In this document: piece after piece, positions 41,411 to 51,180 of the stretch
Layout: each line of letters opens with the position of its first letter
Position numbering within the stretch: the stretch's first letter is position 1
Assembly: GCA_902788865.1 (NCBI GenBank)
Contig: CADALZ010000004.1
Span: 24,033-88,032 of the forward strand
From: an uncultured Bacteroidales bacterium
Lineage (GTDB): Bacteria; Bacteroidota; Bacteroidia; Bacteroidales; Bacteroidaceae
Direction of reading: 5' to 3'
DNA: 64,000 nucleotides
Notes under the pieces: model-generated
The model's input: the letters and a program-made list of their open reading frames with translations, nothing else
Told to the model about the DNA's origin: nothing
The model's database searches: none
Made by a program: the position numbers and the translations under genes

Positions 41411-44026
41411 ATGGCATACGAAGATATAGAAATGACCCCCATGATGAAGCAGTTCTTAGGACTGAAGGAGAAACACCCCGATGCCCTGATGCTGTTTCGT
41501 TGTGGCGACTTTTACGAAACCTACTCCACAGATGCAGTGATAGCCTCTGAGATCCTAGGTATCACGCTCACGAAACGCAATAATGGCAAGGGTGGAGGCA
41601 AGACCATCGAGATGGCTGGTTTTCCACATCATGCACTGGATACCTATCTGCCAAAGCTGATACGCGCTGGTAAGAGGGTGGCTATCTGCGACCAGCTGGA
41701 AGATCCGAAACTGGCCAAGAAGTTGGTGAAGCGTGGCATCACAGAACTGGTGACACCTGGTGTGGCCATGGGCGATAATGTGCTGAACTACAAGGAGAAC
41801 AACTTCCTGGCAGCAGTGCATTTCTGCAAAGATGTGGTGGGACTCTCGTTTCTCGACATCTCGACAGGCGAATTCTTCGTGGCCGAAGGGCCTTTCGACT
41901 ATGCCGACAAGCTGCTGAGCAACTTCAACCCTAAGGAGGTGCTCTTCATGCGTGGCAAACGCCCGCTTTTCGAGCAGTATTTCGGGAATAAGTTCTACAC
42001 TTTCGAGCTCGACGACTGGGTGTTCACTGAGCAATCGGCCCGCAAGAAGCTGCTCGATCACTTCGAAGTGAAAAACCTGAAGGGCTTCGGTGTGGAGCAC
42101 CTCACACAAGGCATCATCGCTGCTGGTGCCATATTGCAATATCTCGTCATCACACAGCATACGCAGATAAGCCATATCACCGCTATCTCACGCATAGAGG
42201 AGGAGAAGTACGTGCGTCTGGATAAGTTCACCATACGCAATCTGGAGCTATTAAACTCTATGAACGAGGACGGCCGTAGCCTCCTCAATGTGATAGATAA
42301 GACCATCTGCCCCATGGGTGCACGACTGCTGCGACGCTGGATGGTGTTCCCCTTGAAAGACATCAAACCCATCAACGACCGCCTGAGTGTGGTGGAATAC
42401 TTCTTCCGTCAACCCGACTTCAAGGAGCAGATAGAAGACCAGCTGCATCGCATAGGCGACTTGGAGCGCATCATCTCCAAAGTGGCTACAGGACGAGTAA
42501 GTCCGCGTGAAATAGTGGCTCTGAAGCAGGCACTCCAAGCCATAGAACCCATCAAGGAGGCCTGTCTGCAAGCCGACAATGAAACCCTAAACCGCATGGG
42601 AGAGCAGCTGAACGTGTGTCTTTCTATCCGTGAGCGCATAGAGAAGGAGGTGAACAACGACCCTCCGTTGCTTGTCAATAAAGGTGGGGTGATCAAGGAG
42701 GGCTATCATGCCGAATTGGACGATCTGCGCCGCATCGCTTACAGCGGAAAAGACTATCTGCTGAAACTGCAGCAACGTGAGATAGACGCCACGGGCATCC
42801 CGAGTCTGAAGGTGGCATACAACAATGTCTTCGGCTATTATATAGAGGTGCGAAACAGTCATAAGGACAAGGTACCTGCCGAGTGGATTCGTAAGCAGAC
42901 ACTTGTGAATGCGGAGCGTTACATCACGCAGGAACTCAAAGAGTATGAAGAGAAAATCCTGGGCGCTGAAGACAAAATCCTGGCATTGGAGGCACAGCTT
43001 TTCGCTGAATTAGTGCAAGCCGTAGGAGAATTTATTCCTGCCATACAGATAGATGCCACACAGTTGGCACGCCTCGATTGCCTGCTTTCCTTTGCTAATG
43101 TAGCGAAGGAGAACAACTACATCCGTCCTGTCATCAGCGATGATGATGTGCTGGATATCCATCAAGGCCGTCATCCTGTGATAGAAAAAGAGCTGCCAAT
43201 AGGCGAGAAGTATGTGCCAAACGATGTGATGCTCGACAGCCATAGTCAGCAAATCATCATCATCACGGGTCCAAATATGGCTGGTAAGAGTGCCTTACTA
43301 CGACAGACTGCCCTTATCACCCTTCTGGCACAGATGGGATGCTTCGTGCCTGCAGAAAGCGCTCACATAGGTTTGGTAGATAAGATTTTCACGCGTGTGG
43401 GAGCCAGTGATAACATCTCCGTGGGAGAATCTACTTTCATGGTGGAGATGAATGAAGCAGCCGACATCATGAACAATCTTTCGCCTCGCAGTTTGGTGCT
43501 ATTCGACGAATTGGGAAGAGGCACTTCAACATACGATGGCATCTCTATCGCTTGGGCCATTGTGGAGTATATCCATGAGCATCCGAAGGCCAAAGCTCGC
43601 ACGCTTTTTGCCACACACTACCATGAGCTCAACGAGATGGAGAAGCAATATCCGCGCATCAAGAACTACAATGTCTCTGTGAAGGAGGTGAACAATCAGG
43701 TGATCTTCCTACGCAAACTGGAACGTGGAGGTTCTGAGCATAGTTTTGGTATCCATGTGGCCAAACTGGCAGGCATGCCAAAGAGCATCGTCAATCGTGC
43801 CAATGAAGTACTGAAGCAGTTGGAAAAAGACAATCAAGGCGTATCTGCTGCCAATGTAGGAAAGACGCAGAGCAACGATGGCTACCAACTGAGTTTCTTC
43901 CAATTGGATGATCCCGTGCTTAGTCAAATCCGTGATGAGATACTCAATCTTGACGTGAATAACCTTACGCCTCTGGAGGCACTCAATAAACTGAATGAAA
44001 TCAAGAAGATACTGAAAGGGAAATGA
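41411..44026 (+). CDS. mutS: DNA mismatch repair protein MutS
   Basis: An 871-aa mismatch-recognition ATPase. The mismatch-probing F34-Y-E36 (CGDFYETY) is at the N-terminus; Walker A GPNMAGKS is at residues 620-627; then [10 protein letters not shown], Walker [15 protein letters not shown], and FATHYHEL. The length is standard. The frame is open to 41285, but the promoter lies within that stretch; [15 protein letters not shown] at 41411 is the normal beginning. The stop overlaps the start of the acyltransferase gene by ATGA. Confidence 0.97.
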   Translation: MAYEDIEMTPMMKQFLGLKEKHPDALMLFRCGDFYETYSTDAVIASEILGITLTKRNNGKGGGKTIEMAGFPHHALDTYLPKLIRAGKRVAICDQLEDPKLAKKLVKRGITELVTPGVAMGDNVLNYKENNFLAAVHFCKDVVGLSFLDISTGEFFVAEGPFDYADKLLSNFNPKEVLFMRGKRPLFEQYFGNKFYTFELDDWVFTEQSARKKLLDHFEVKNLKGFGVEHLTQGIIAAGAILQYLVITQHTQISHITAISRIEEEKYVRLDKFTIRNLELLNSMNEDGRSLLNVIDKTICPMGARLLRRWMVFPLKDIKPINDRLSVVEYFFRQPDFKEQIEDQLHRIGDLERIISKVATGRVSPREIVALKQALQAIEPIKEACLQADNETLNRMGEQLNVCLSIRERIEKEVNNDPPLLVNKGGVIKEGYHAELDDLRRIAYSGKDYLLKLQQREIDATGIPSLKVAYNNVFGYYIEVRNSHKDKVPAEWIRKQTLVNAERYITQELKEYEEKILGAEDKILALEAQLFAELVQAVGEFIPAIQIDATQLARLDCLLSFANVAKENNYIRPVISDDDVLDIHQGRHPVIEKELPIGEKYVPNDVMLDSHSQQIIIITGPNMAGKSALLRQTALITLLAQMGCFVPAESAHIGLVDKIFTRVGASDNISVGESTFMVEMNEAADIMNNLSPRSLVLFDELGRGTSTYDGISIAWAIVEYIHEHPKAKARTLFATHYHELNEMEKQYPRIKNYNVSVKEVNNQVIFLRKLERGGSEHSFGIHVAKLAGMPKSIVNRANEVLKQLEKDNQGVSAANVGKTQSNDGYQLSFFQLDDPVLSQIRDEILNLDVNNLTPLEALNKLNEIKKILKGK

Positions 44027-45144
44027 AAGAGCGCATCGTTTTTCTAGATTGGCTGCGAGTATTGGCTTGCTTGATGGTAATCTTGGTGCATTGTACAGAG
44101 CCGTTTTATCTGGGCGATGGAGGCACACTGATTACCAGTGAAGCCAATGCCATGTGGAGTACCCTTATCGATTCTCCACTTCGTAGTGCCGTGCCGCTCT
44201 TCGTGCTCACTTCCAGCTACTTGCTCTTTCCCGTCAAGGGAGAAACTCGTACATTCCTGAAGCGCAGATTCACACGCGTAGGCATTCCGTTTCTGTTTTG
44301 GTTGCTCTTCTATGCCTTTGTACCGGCTATTGGAAGTAGCCTCAGCGACTATAGCTTCTCCGATAATCTGAAACATCTGTTACTGAATTTTCCAGATGCT
44401 GGCGGACATCTTTGGTTTCTCTACATGCTGCTTGGCGTCTATCTCTTCATGCCTATGCTCTCACCATGGGTAGAAAAACTGTCGAAATGCGGAGAAGAGT
44501 GGTTTCTTGCCCTTTGGCTTCTCACCACCCTCCTACCCTATCTGCGCCGCATAGCGCTTGAAGTCTATGGACTCCCCGAAGTATGGGGAGAAGCCAGTTG
44601 GAATGAATTTGGCATTCTCTATTACTTCAATGGCTTTATCGGCTATGTAGTGATGGGGCATTATTTTAAGAAATACATCCCCAAGCTTACTTGGAATAAG
44701 ACACTGAGCCTTGCCCTTCCGCTTTGGATAGTAGGATATGCCATTGTAGCAGGAGGATTCTGGTACTTGATGCCGAAGGGATTTCCTATACACGAAAGCA
44801 TCGACTTGGCAAAGGATATGGAAACCACATGGACTTATTGCTCACTTGGTGTAGTGATGACTACCCTTGCTTACTTTCTCATCGCCAGAAAGTTCACGGC
44901 AGACGGCACTATTTACAAGCACCTGATAGTGCCACTCTCAAAGCTTAGCTATGGCATCTACTTAGTGCATATTTTCCTTTTGGGATGGATTTTCGGCATG
45001 GTCAGCGATTGGTTCTCTGCCATGAATCCATGGATAGCCCCACCTTTTATAATAATGTGTTCTGCCGTCTTAACTTTTGCAGCAGCTGCCATAGTCACCA
45101 AACTTATATCCTATCTGCCAGGACACCGATATATTATAGGGTAG
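44023..45144 (+). CDS. Membrane acyltransferase (acyltransferase 3 family)
   Basis: A 373-aa protein with about ten membrane helices, of the acyltransferase-3/OafA-like family that O-acylates surface polysaccharides or other envelope molecules. The opening [20 protein letters not shown] with a conserved His in the first helix is characteristic, as are [18 protein letters not shown] and [11 protein letters not shown]. It overlaps mutS by 4 nt (ATGA) yet is functionally unrelated. Its last 11 nt overlap the end of the convergent lipoprotein gene. The acceptor is unknown. Confidence 0.85.
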   Translation: MKERIVFLDWLRVLACLMVILVHCTEPFYLGDGGTLITSEANAMWSTLIDSPLRSAVPLFVLTSSYLLFPVKGETRTFLKRRFTRVGIPFLFWLLFYAFVPAIGSSLSDYSFSDNLKHLLLNFPDAGGHLWFLYMLLGVYLFMPMLSPWVEKLSKCGEEWFLALWLLTTLLPYLRRIALEVYGLPEVWGEASWNEFGILYYFNGFIGYVVMGHYFKKYIPKLTWNKTLSLALPLWIVGYAIVAGGFWYLMPKGFPIHESIDLAKDMETTWTYCSLGVVMTTLAYFLIARKFTADGTIYKHLIVPLSKLSYGIYLVHIFLLGWIFGMVSDWFSAMNPWIAPPFIIMCSAVLTFAAAAIVTKLISYLPGHRYIIG

Positions 45145-45853
45145 GTTTTACCTTCCCCCTGCTCTCTGCCCAAAGACTGACGATCTGGTCGAAAAACTCC
45201 AGAAATTCGCTTTTACTACCGAAATCTCTGGAAGTAGTAGGTATCTCGGTGGTAGCTTTGTAGTAAACTCTATGACCCGTTATATTGGATACATAAGGCT
45301 CATTATACTCGGTTCTTACCACCAAAACGCCATCTTTGAAGCTCTCTATCACATAGCGCATACCAGGAATCTCTTCTCTATCAAACGCTTGATTTGAAGT
45401 ACTGAGCACATGGGTGGTTTCATTATACTTTAAAGTGGTAGCTATAAAGAACGGCTGTCCGAAACCATTATTTTCTGCCATGTATTTACTGAAATCCATG
45501 AAATCATCACCAAACTTCTCGCGTAAATTGCTTGATTTATAGTTGAAATCCACAAACATTTGCCCATTTTTCGACCAGAAATACCTATTTACATAAGGCA
45601 ACAGAAAGTCGTAGATAGAGTAAATGCCAGGAATAATTATATCATTTTCTGTCCACGAATCACCAGAACCCGATAATGGAACAACTTTCGTAAGAGCAAA
45701 TAGTCTTCCTTCCAACATTTGATTCAACGCGTCTTCAGTGAGCACTTCTTCTTCCTCTGGTATCTGTGGAAACAGCGGTTCGTCATTGTCGGAATAGCAG
45801 CCACACAGCAAGGTCAGAACGACCATCATCGGTATTAAGTAAAATTTCTTCAT
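45134..45853 (-). CDS. Unknown lipoprotein
   Basis: 239 aa. The signal ends in LTLLCGC, a lipobox, followed by an acidic linker (EEEEVLTEDAL). The rest is a soluble domain with no motif that I recognise; it contains an FxDFxxK-type segment and is moderately aromatic. The 3' end overlaps the acyltransferase gene tail to tail by 11 nt. It probably resides in the periplasm or on the surface. Function unknown. Confidence 0.7.
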   Translation of the reverse strand: MKKFYLIPMMVVLTLLCGCYSDNDEPLFPQIPEEEEVLTEDALNQMLEGRLFALTKVVPLSGSGDSWTENDIIIPGIYSIYDFLLPYVNRYFWSKNGQMFVDFNYKSSNLREKFGDDFMDFSKYMAENNGFGQPFFIATTLKYNETTHVLSTSNQAFDREEIPGMRYVIESFKDGVLVVRTEYNEPYVSNITGHRVYYKATTEIPTTSRDFGSKSEFLEFFDQIVSLWAESRGKVKPTL

Positions 45854-45928
45854 ATCTTCTTATTTTAAATTGAGTCTGCTAAGATAATGCAAAAGATTAG
45901 AAAACCCTGCATCTGTGAAGCAGATTTT

Positions 45929-47926
45929 TTAAAACTTCCATCGTAATTGGAGTTGGAGGTCTGTCTTATGATTGCTGCGTATTAAATCATTTCCGCTTCC
46001 TATCTCCTCTCTATCTAGATAGTGGGTATATCCCAGTTTTCCTAAGAACATGAAGTGTTCATTGAGATCCCAACGAAAATGTGCTGAAAACCTAAACCCT
46101 TCACCATAGAACGAGGGAGAATAGAAGGTATTGAGCAATCCACGCTCATATGCATATACACGACTGTCGTAGTCATCGGTATGGAAATAGCTGCCTTGCA
46201 GCGTGAATTGCCACAAATCAACCTGCTGATAATGCAGCATTTGCGTGAAAGCAAAACCACGACTAGGACGGTAGTATAGTTGCTGAAACTGATTGAAATC
46301 CAGTGTTGAGCGCACTTGCCAATGCCCCTTCTCATACTCCATGCGAAGCCTTGCACGATGCTGATAAGTGGGTAGCGTTTTATTCGCTCCCGTCACATCA
46401 CGCTCTTTGCGTTTATAGCGGTAATTAAAGACGAAAGATAAGTTCTCTTTTGGCAGATAGGTGGCTTGAAACAAGGCATCAAGACCTTTGGAAGGCTTAC
46501 TGATGCGGTATTTCCACCACGGATGGGCATAGAGATCCACACCTCCAAAGAACCGCCAATGCGCTATAGGAGCCATTTCTGCGGCCAGATACCAACCATT
46601 CTCATTCTGCACGGTGCTCCCCTCTCCGAAAGTACTTCCAAACATCGACCAGTAGTCATGGCTGTAGTAACGATGCAGCAGCATGAAATTGGTGGTAGGA
46701 TGCAGATTATATATCCATCTGTTTAGTGTGGCAAATCCCTGTTTTCCAAGAGCGCCCTCTCCTACCCACTCGAATTTTCGATAGCGGAAACGGTAATCCA
46801 TACTGAGATTGTAGAAGTGATTTCCTTGCAGCTGATACTTGCCATATTTTAGATTCGACGGCTGCAGATTCCTATCCATCCTATAATAGATACCAGTGAG
46901 TCCTACTTTCCATGCATTACGCTCGTATGTGAGGTTGCCACCCATCATTTCTAAAGTCGTATTGCCGCGCTTATCGGCTTCTTTCTGTGTGCGATGCAAG
47001 CCACTTTCATTGATGGAAGTCAGTTTCCCACTTGAAAGACTACCATCCAGTGTGCGATGCGAATAGAAAGCCGACAAATCGAGCGATGGCAGTAAGCTTA
47101 CTGTAGCAGCGATGCCCTTGAAGTAATTATACTCATCGGCACTGCTGTGTTTTTTTATTCCGTTAGCACGATATTGTGCGCTAGTTAGGGAAAAAGTTTT
47201 TCCTAACTTGAAACTTGAATTTAGCACCAATCCCTGTCCGAAACTCAGACGATAATTTCCCAAAGCCAAGGTCTTCAATCGTCCAAGATGTCCCAACACT
47301 ACATAATAGGAATAATGATCGTATCCCTGCTTATTGTGCAAGGCAAAAAATGGCTCTCCCGCATCTTTTTCGCCCAGTATGCCTGCTTGCAGATAGTCAC
47401 CATAACGATACTGATAGCGCACGGAGTGATAGAGCGATGGACCTAAATAGGCCGTTTCATACCCTTTACGTCGATAAAAAGGAATGTCCAAACGCGTGAG
47501 CACTTCATTCTTCCCATACTCCAATAGTTGTTTAAAAGTTGGAAAACGCTCTGTTTCTTCCACTGGTGCCACGCATACATAAGGCAATAGCAATTCAATG
47601 GTACGACGATCCATTTCTTCCACCAACTGAAGTTCATAGATGGTTTGCATCTCACCATGAATATAGACATACGCCAAGATATTCTCTATCTGCAGATCAG
47701 ATAAGAATGGGAGTTGTTCCAACTGTCCCTTTGTAGCTACATTCAGATTGATGGGATTTTCTGTAAGATACTGTAGTTCTTCCAATTGACTCTGCCAATC
47801 TACTTCCAAACCATCCATTGCCAGTTGCTCCAGATTGTCATTGAGCAACAGTGAAGACTTGTTCTGCGCATAAACTTCTGCTATGCTAAGCATAAAAAAT
47901 ATGCCTAAAAATCGTGCAAATTTCAT
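45929..47926 (-). CDS. Helix-hairpin-helix plus outer-membrane beta-barrel protein
   Basis: A 665-aa protein with signal peptide (to about VYAQ). Residues about 55-115 form ComEA-like helix-hairpin-helix repeats (INLNVATKGQLEQLPFLSD, MQTIYELQLV). The rest is rich in alternating aromatic strands and ends in WKF, as outer-membrane barrels do. This HhH-barrel combination is common in Bacteroidota but has no firm function; a role in envelope or DNA handling is unproven. Residues 241-248 (LGKTFSLT) are encoded by a palindromic repeat (47183-47208) of the AGTTAGG family. Single gene. Confidence 0.75.
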   Translation of the reverse strand: MKFARFLGIFFMLSIAEVYAQNKSSLLLNDNLEQLAMDGLEVDWQSQLEELQYLTENPINLNVATKGQLEQLPFLSDLQIENILAYVYIHGEMQTIYELQLVEEMDRRTIELLLPYVCVAPVEETERFPTFKQLLEYGKNEVLTRLDIPFYRRKGYETAYLGPSLYHSVRYQYRYGDYLQAGILGEKDAGEPFFALHNKQGYDHYSYYVVLGHLGRLKTLALGNYRLSFGQGLVLNSSFKLGKTFSLTSAQYRANGIKKHSSADEYNYFKGIAATVSLLPSLDLSAFYSHRTLDGSLSSGKLTSINESGLHRTQKEADKRGNTTLEMMGGNLTYERNAWKVGLTGIYYRMDRNLQPSNLKYGKYQLQGNHFYNLSMDYRFRYRKFEWVGEGALGKQGFATLNRWIYNLHPTTNFMLLHRYYSHDYWSMFGSTFGEGSTVQNENGWYLAAEMAPIAHWRFFGGVDLYAHPWWKYRISKPSKGLDALFQATYLPKENLSFVFNYRYKRKERDVTGANKTLPTYQHRARLRMEYEKGHWQVRSTLDFNQFQQLYYRPSRGFAFTQMLHYQQVDLWQFTLQGSYFHTDDYDSRVYAYERGLLNTFYSPSFYGEGFRFSAHFRWDLNEHFMFLGKLGYTHYLDREEIGSGNDLIRSNHKTDLQLQLRWKF
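47183..47208. repeat. Palindromic AGTTAGG repeat inside the HhH-barrel gene
   Basis: AGTTAGGGAAAAA and TTTTTCCTAACT flank a central G. In the coding strand it reads in the same frame as the repeat at 796-829 and gives the similar peptide LGKTFSLT. The family of this protein often has an LGK-type segment here, so chance is possible. Confidence 0.55.
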
Positions 47927-48030
47927 GTCTGCTTAATAATAAAATTAAAAATCGGTGCGAAGATACTTTAAATTAGTTAAGAAACAAGCATAAATGTGCT
48001 ATTTTTTGCGGAATGCATTATTTTTGCAAC

Positions 48031-48642
48031 ATGAAAAATTATGTACTCATAGTCGTCCTACTACTCTTCTGCTGCATCAGCAATGCCGATGCGCAACGAA
48101 GAAGAAGAGCCCCCTTGAAGGTTGAGGGTGGCTATATGGTACCTGTCATTATCATCGATGGAGATACACTTCCCGATTTAGATCTGCCAAATCTCTATTG
48201 CTTCAAACCACTTCACTTCAGAAATAAGCGTCAGCAGAATAATTATACCAAGTTGGTGCGTGATGTGAAGAAAGTGCTCCCCATTGCCAATGAAATCAAT
48301 GCGGCAGTGATAGAAACCTACGAATATCTACAGACGCTTCCTGATGAAAAAGCAAAGGATCGTCATATTAAAGATCTGGAAAAAGGACTGAAAGCACAAT
48401 ACACACCCAAACTGAAGAAACTTACATTCAATCAAGGAAAATTGCTTATAAAGCTTATCGATCGTCAGAATAATCAGACTTCCTACGAACTGGTGAAAGC
48501 TTTCTTAGGACCATTTAAAGCTGGATTCTATCAAGCTTTTGCATGGACATTTGGTGCCAGTCTTAAGAAAGAATACGATGCAGAAGGCGATGATCAACTC
48601 ACAGAAAGAGTGATTTTGCAAGTGCTTAACGGACAGCTATAA
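48031..48642 (+). CDS. DUF4294-type exported protein
   Basis: 203 aa with a signal peptide (MKNYVLIVVLLLFCCISNADAQ) and a DUF4294-like body: VPVIIIDGDTLPDLDLPNLYCF, then RHIKDLEKGLKAQYTPKLKKLTFNQGKLLIKLIDRQ. This family is a Bacteroidota periplasmic protein without known function. I start at 48031; an in-frame ATG at 48013 lies before the -7 box TATTTTTG (48019-48026). The box ends only 4 nt before the ATG, so the mRNA may be almost leaderless. It is convergent with the methyltransferase gene (6-nt overlap). Confidence 0.78.
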   Translation: MKNYVLIVVLLLFCCISNADAQRRRRAPLKVEGGYMVPVIIIDGDTLPDLDLPNLYCFKPLHFRNKRQQNNYTKLVRDVKKVLPIANEINAAVIETYEYLQTLPDEKAKDRHIKDLEKGLKAQYTPKLKKLTFNQGKLLIKLIDRQNNQTSYELVKAFLGPFKAGFYQAFAWTFGASLKKEYDAEGDDQLTERVILQVLNGQL

Positions 48643-49173
48643 TGCTGCTTTCATCTGTTTGAAGAAATCCCATATCACAATGCCTGCCGTTGTAGAGACA
48701 TTCAATGAATGCTTCGTGCCATATTGAGGAATCTCTATACACCCATCTGAAAGATTGACCACTTCTTGCAGTACGCCTTTCACTTCATTTCCTAAGACTA
48801 CAGCATATTTCTTCGTGGCATCCAACTGAAGGTTTTCCAGCATTACACTCCCTTCTACTTGTTCGATGGAATAGATAAAATAACCTGCTGCCTTCAATTC
48901 ATTGATTGCTATAGTGGTATCCTTAAAATATTTCCAATCGACTGTATCTTCTGCTCCTAAGGCCGTTTTATGTATTTCCTGATGTGGAGGTGTAGCAGAT
49001 ATACCACACAGATAAATAGCTTCTACACGAAAAGCATCTGAAGTACGAAATACAGAACCAACATTATATTGGCTTCTCACATTATCTAATACCACTATCA
49101 GAGGCAACTTCTTAGCTTCCTTAAACTCCTCTGTAGAGATTCTGTTTAGTTCTGTAATCTTAAGTTTACGCAT
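48637..49173 (-). CDS. TrmH/SpoU-family RNA methyltransferase
   Basis: A 178-aa SPOUT-class methyltransferase that should 2'-O-methylate tRNA or rRNA. Motif 1 is NVRSQYNVGSVFRTSDAF (with conserved Asn and Arg), motif 2 VVLGNEVKGV and motif 3 IEIPQYGTKHSLNVSTTAGI, all forming the trefoil knot SAM site. It lacks the N-terminal substrate-binding domain of RlmB, so it is a short TrmL/TrmH-like form. Its target cannot be told from the sequence. Confidence 0.88.
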   Translation of the reverse strand: MRKLKITELNRISTEEFKEAKKLPLIVVLDNVRSQYNVGSVFRTSDAFRVEAIYLCGISATPPHQEIHKTALGAEDTVDWKYFKDTTIAINELKAAGYFIYSIEQVEGSVMLENLQLDATKKYAVVLGNEVKGVLQEVVNLSDGCIEIPQYGTKHSLNVSTTAGIVIWDFFKQMKAAL

Positions 49174-49633
49174 ATCTTTTCGTTATTGTTTATATACCTG
49201 TTGAAAACTGTTGAAAACTTGTCAATAAATAGTTGAAAGTTTTTAAAAAAATATTCTTGCATTACTCAAAAATATCATTAGTATCCATTCCAACTAACCT
49301 TCCAAAAAAATGAAGCTTTATTTTTTAAAAAGTTTCCCACTAAAAGAAGAAGAAAAATCAACTATAAACATCTAAAAAAATATCTACATTCAACATATTC
49401 AACACCTGTTCATAACTCTATCTTCATTTTTCTTAAATCATTTTATTTCAGTACTTTCAAATAAAATGAATAGTGTTCATAACTTTCAAAAAACTTTACT
49501 TCAGAAAATAATAACTTAAAAAGCAAGAAATTATAGAAAAAGTTTTCCACACTATCAACCAACTAATATCATCAACATGGATTTATGAATAAATATTTAA
49601 ACCTAAATAATATCTTGATGATGTGAGTGTGAA
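49174..49633. other. AT-rich gene-free region with DnaA-box-like words
   Basis: 460 bp, very AT-rich, no ORF. It contains TGTTGAAAAC twice in tandem (49199-49208, 49209-49218), TGTTCATAA twice (49407-49415, 49474-49482), and TTTTCCACA (49543-49551, one mismatch to TTATCCACA). Such a cluster resembles an origin, but dnaA is not nearby and the flanking genes converge rather than diverge, so this is only a possibility. Confidence 0.35.
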
Positions 49634-50212
49634 TTATTCATGCAGTAAAAACTTCACCAGCTTCTTGGTAGCTATGGCTCTATGGCTGATTTTGTTCTTT
49701 ATTTCTTCTCCTAATTCAGCAAATGTCTTTTCAAATCCATCTGGTACGAAGACAGAATCGTATCCGAAGCCACCAGAGCCTCTCTCAGAGCGAATAATAG
49801 TTCCCTTGATAGTTCCCTCAAAAAGATGCATTTTGCCGTCTAGAATCAAAACTATGGCCGTTCTGAACTGCGCATTTCTATTCTCTATATCTTGCATATC
49901 CGTCAGTAACTTCCGAATATTGTCTTTAGAGTTGTGCTGCGGACCAGCATAGCGTGCAGAATAAACGCCAGGAGCACCATTCAGGGCTTCTACTTCCAAA
50001 CCAGTATCATCGGCAAAACAATCTACATGATAATGTTCATAGATATAGTTTGCTTTTTGATAAGCATTGCCTTCAATGGTATCTGAAGTCTCAGGAATTT
50101 CTTCTTCACAATGAATATCTTTCAAGTTCATTATTTGGATTTTATCCTCTAAAATCTCAGATACTTCTTGAAGTTTATGTGCATTATTGGTTGCAAAAAC
50201 TATTTTCTTCAT
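49634..50212 (-). CDS. rdgB: Non-canonical purine NTP pyrophosphatase (dITP/XTP)
   Basis: A 192-aa house-cleaning enzyme of the Ham1/RdgB family that hydrolyses ITP, dITP and XTP to monophosphates. Typical text: [20 protein letters not shown] at the N-terminus, [23 protein letters not shown] with the catalytic Asp residues, [15 protein letters not shown] and the C-terminal [10 protein letters not shown]. It is the last gene of leuS-yitT-rdgB; its start overlaps the yitT stop by 4 nt. Confidence 0.95.
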   Translation of the reverse strand: MKKIVFATNNAHKLQEVSEILEDKIQIMNLKDIHCEEEIPETSDTIEGNAYQKANYIYEHYHVDCFADDTGLEVEALNGAPGVYSARYAGPQHNSKDNIRKLLTDMQDIENRNAQFRTAIVLILDGKMHLFEGTIKGTIIRSERGSGGFGYDSVFVPDGFEKTFAELGEEIKNKISHRAIATKKLVKFLLHE

Positions 50213-51180
50213 GCTTTTTCTTCTGTAATGTTTTGACCGTCTAATATGATAGATTCTTGTTTATTGTCTTTTTTGACCTTGGCTTTGATTTGGTTGAATC
50301 CTTCACCAAATACACCAATGACTGCACTTTGAGAGACAAAAGCGTTGGGATCTATGCTTTTTATAAGGCGAAATATTTCTACAGATTGTTTTTTATATGC
50401 CAATACAACCAATACTTTCACTGGTTGTTTTTTATACCATCCAGTACCATCCAGCACGGTGACTCCTCGATGTGTATCTTTATTGATGTGATCTGCTATC
50501 TTCTGGTATTCTTTAGAGAAGATGAAGAATTGTACGGCTTGACGTGCACCATTGACTACATAGTCGAGAACATAGCCGATAATAAACAATGTGACTAAAC
50601 CAAAGATTACACGCTTCAGATCATAAAATACAAAGTAACAAGAACCAATGATAATAAGATCACAGATCTGTATCATACGACCTAAACTTACATCTTTATA
50701 CTTATTTACTATGGCAGCTATGATATCTGTACCACCAGTACTGCCATTGGCATTAAAGACGATACCAAGTCCGAAACCACAGATTACAGCACCAATGATA
50801 CATGCCATAAATTCCTGACCTTCACCGAGAATAAGTGGTGCTATACCATTTTCATCATTGATAAGTTTCTGGAACCACCAAAGTAAGAATGTAAGCAATA
50901 CGATACTATAGCTGGTTCTCAGTGTGAATTTAAAGCCTAAATACTTTATGGCAAAAAGTATCAAGATAGCATTAATTATAAAATAGGTTGTCTGAATAGG
51001 AAATCCAGTGGCGTAGAAGATAATAGCGCCAATACCCGTAGTACCACCAGTAGTGATTTGATAAGGCAGCATGAAAGCCGCCCATGCCATGGCATAGCAG
51101 CAAAGACCAAAGGTAATGAAAAACATATCTTTGATCTCTGCCAGTATGTATTCCTTAGAAGGTTTTTGTAGCTTTATCAT
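50209..51180 (-). CDS. YitT family membrane protein
   Basis: 323 aa. N-terminal membrane part with 5-6 helices ([41 protein letters not shown] are the family's conserved stretches) and a C-terminal cytoplasmic DUF2179 domain ([27 protein letters not shown], ..[15 protein letters not shown]). Function of the family is unknown; transport is suspected. It overlaps both leuS (4 nt) and rdgB (4 nt), so the three are translationally coupled. Confidence 0.9.
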   Translation of the reverse strand: MIKLQKPSKEYILAEIKDMFFITFGLCCYAMAWAAFMLPYQITTGGTTGIGAIIFYATGFPIQTTYFIINAILILFAIKYLGFKFTLRTSYSIVLLTFLLWWFQKLINDENGIAPLILGEGQEFMACIIGAVICGFGLGIVFNANGSTGGTDIIAAIVNKYKDVSLGRMIQICDLIIIGSCYFVFYDLKRVIFGLVTLFIIGYVLDYVVNGARQAVQFFIFSKEYQKIADHINKDTHRGVTVLDGTGWYKKQPVKVLVVLAYKKQSVEIFRLIKSIDPNAFVSQSAVIGVFGEGFNQIKAKVKKDNKQESIILDGQNITEEKA

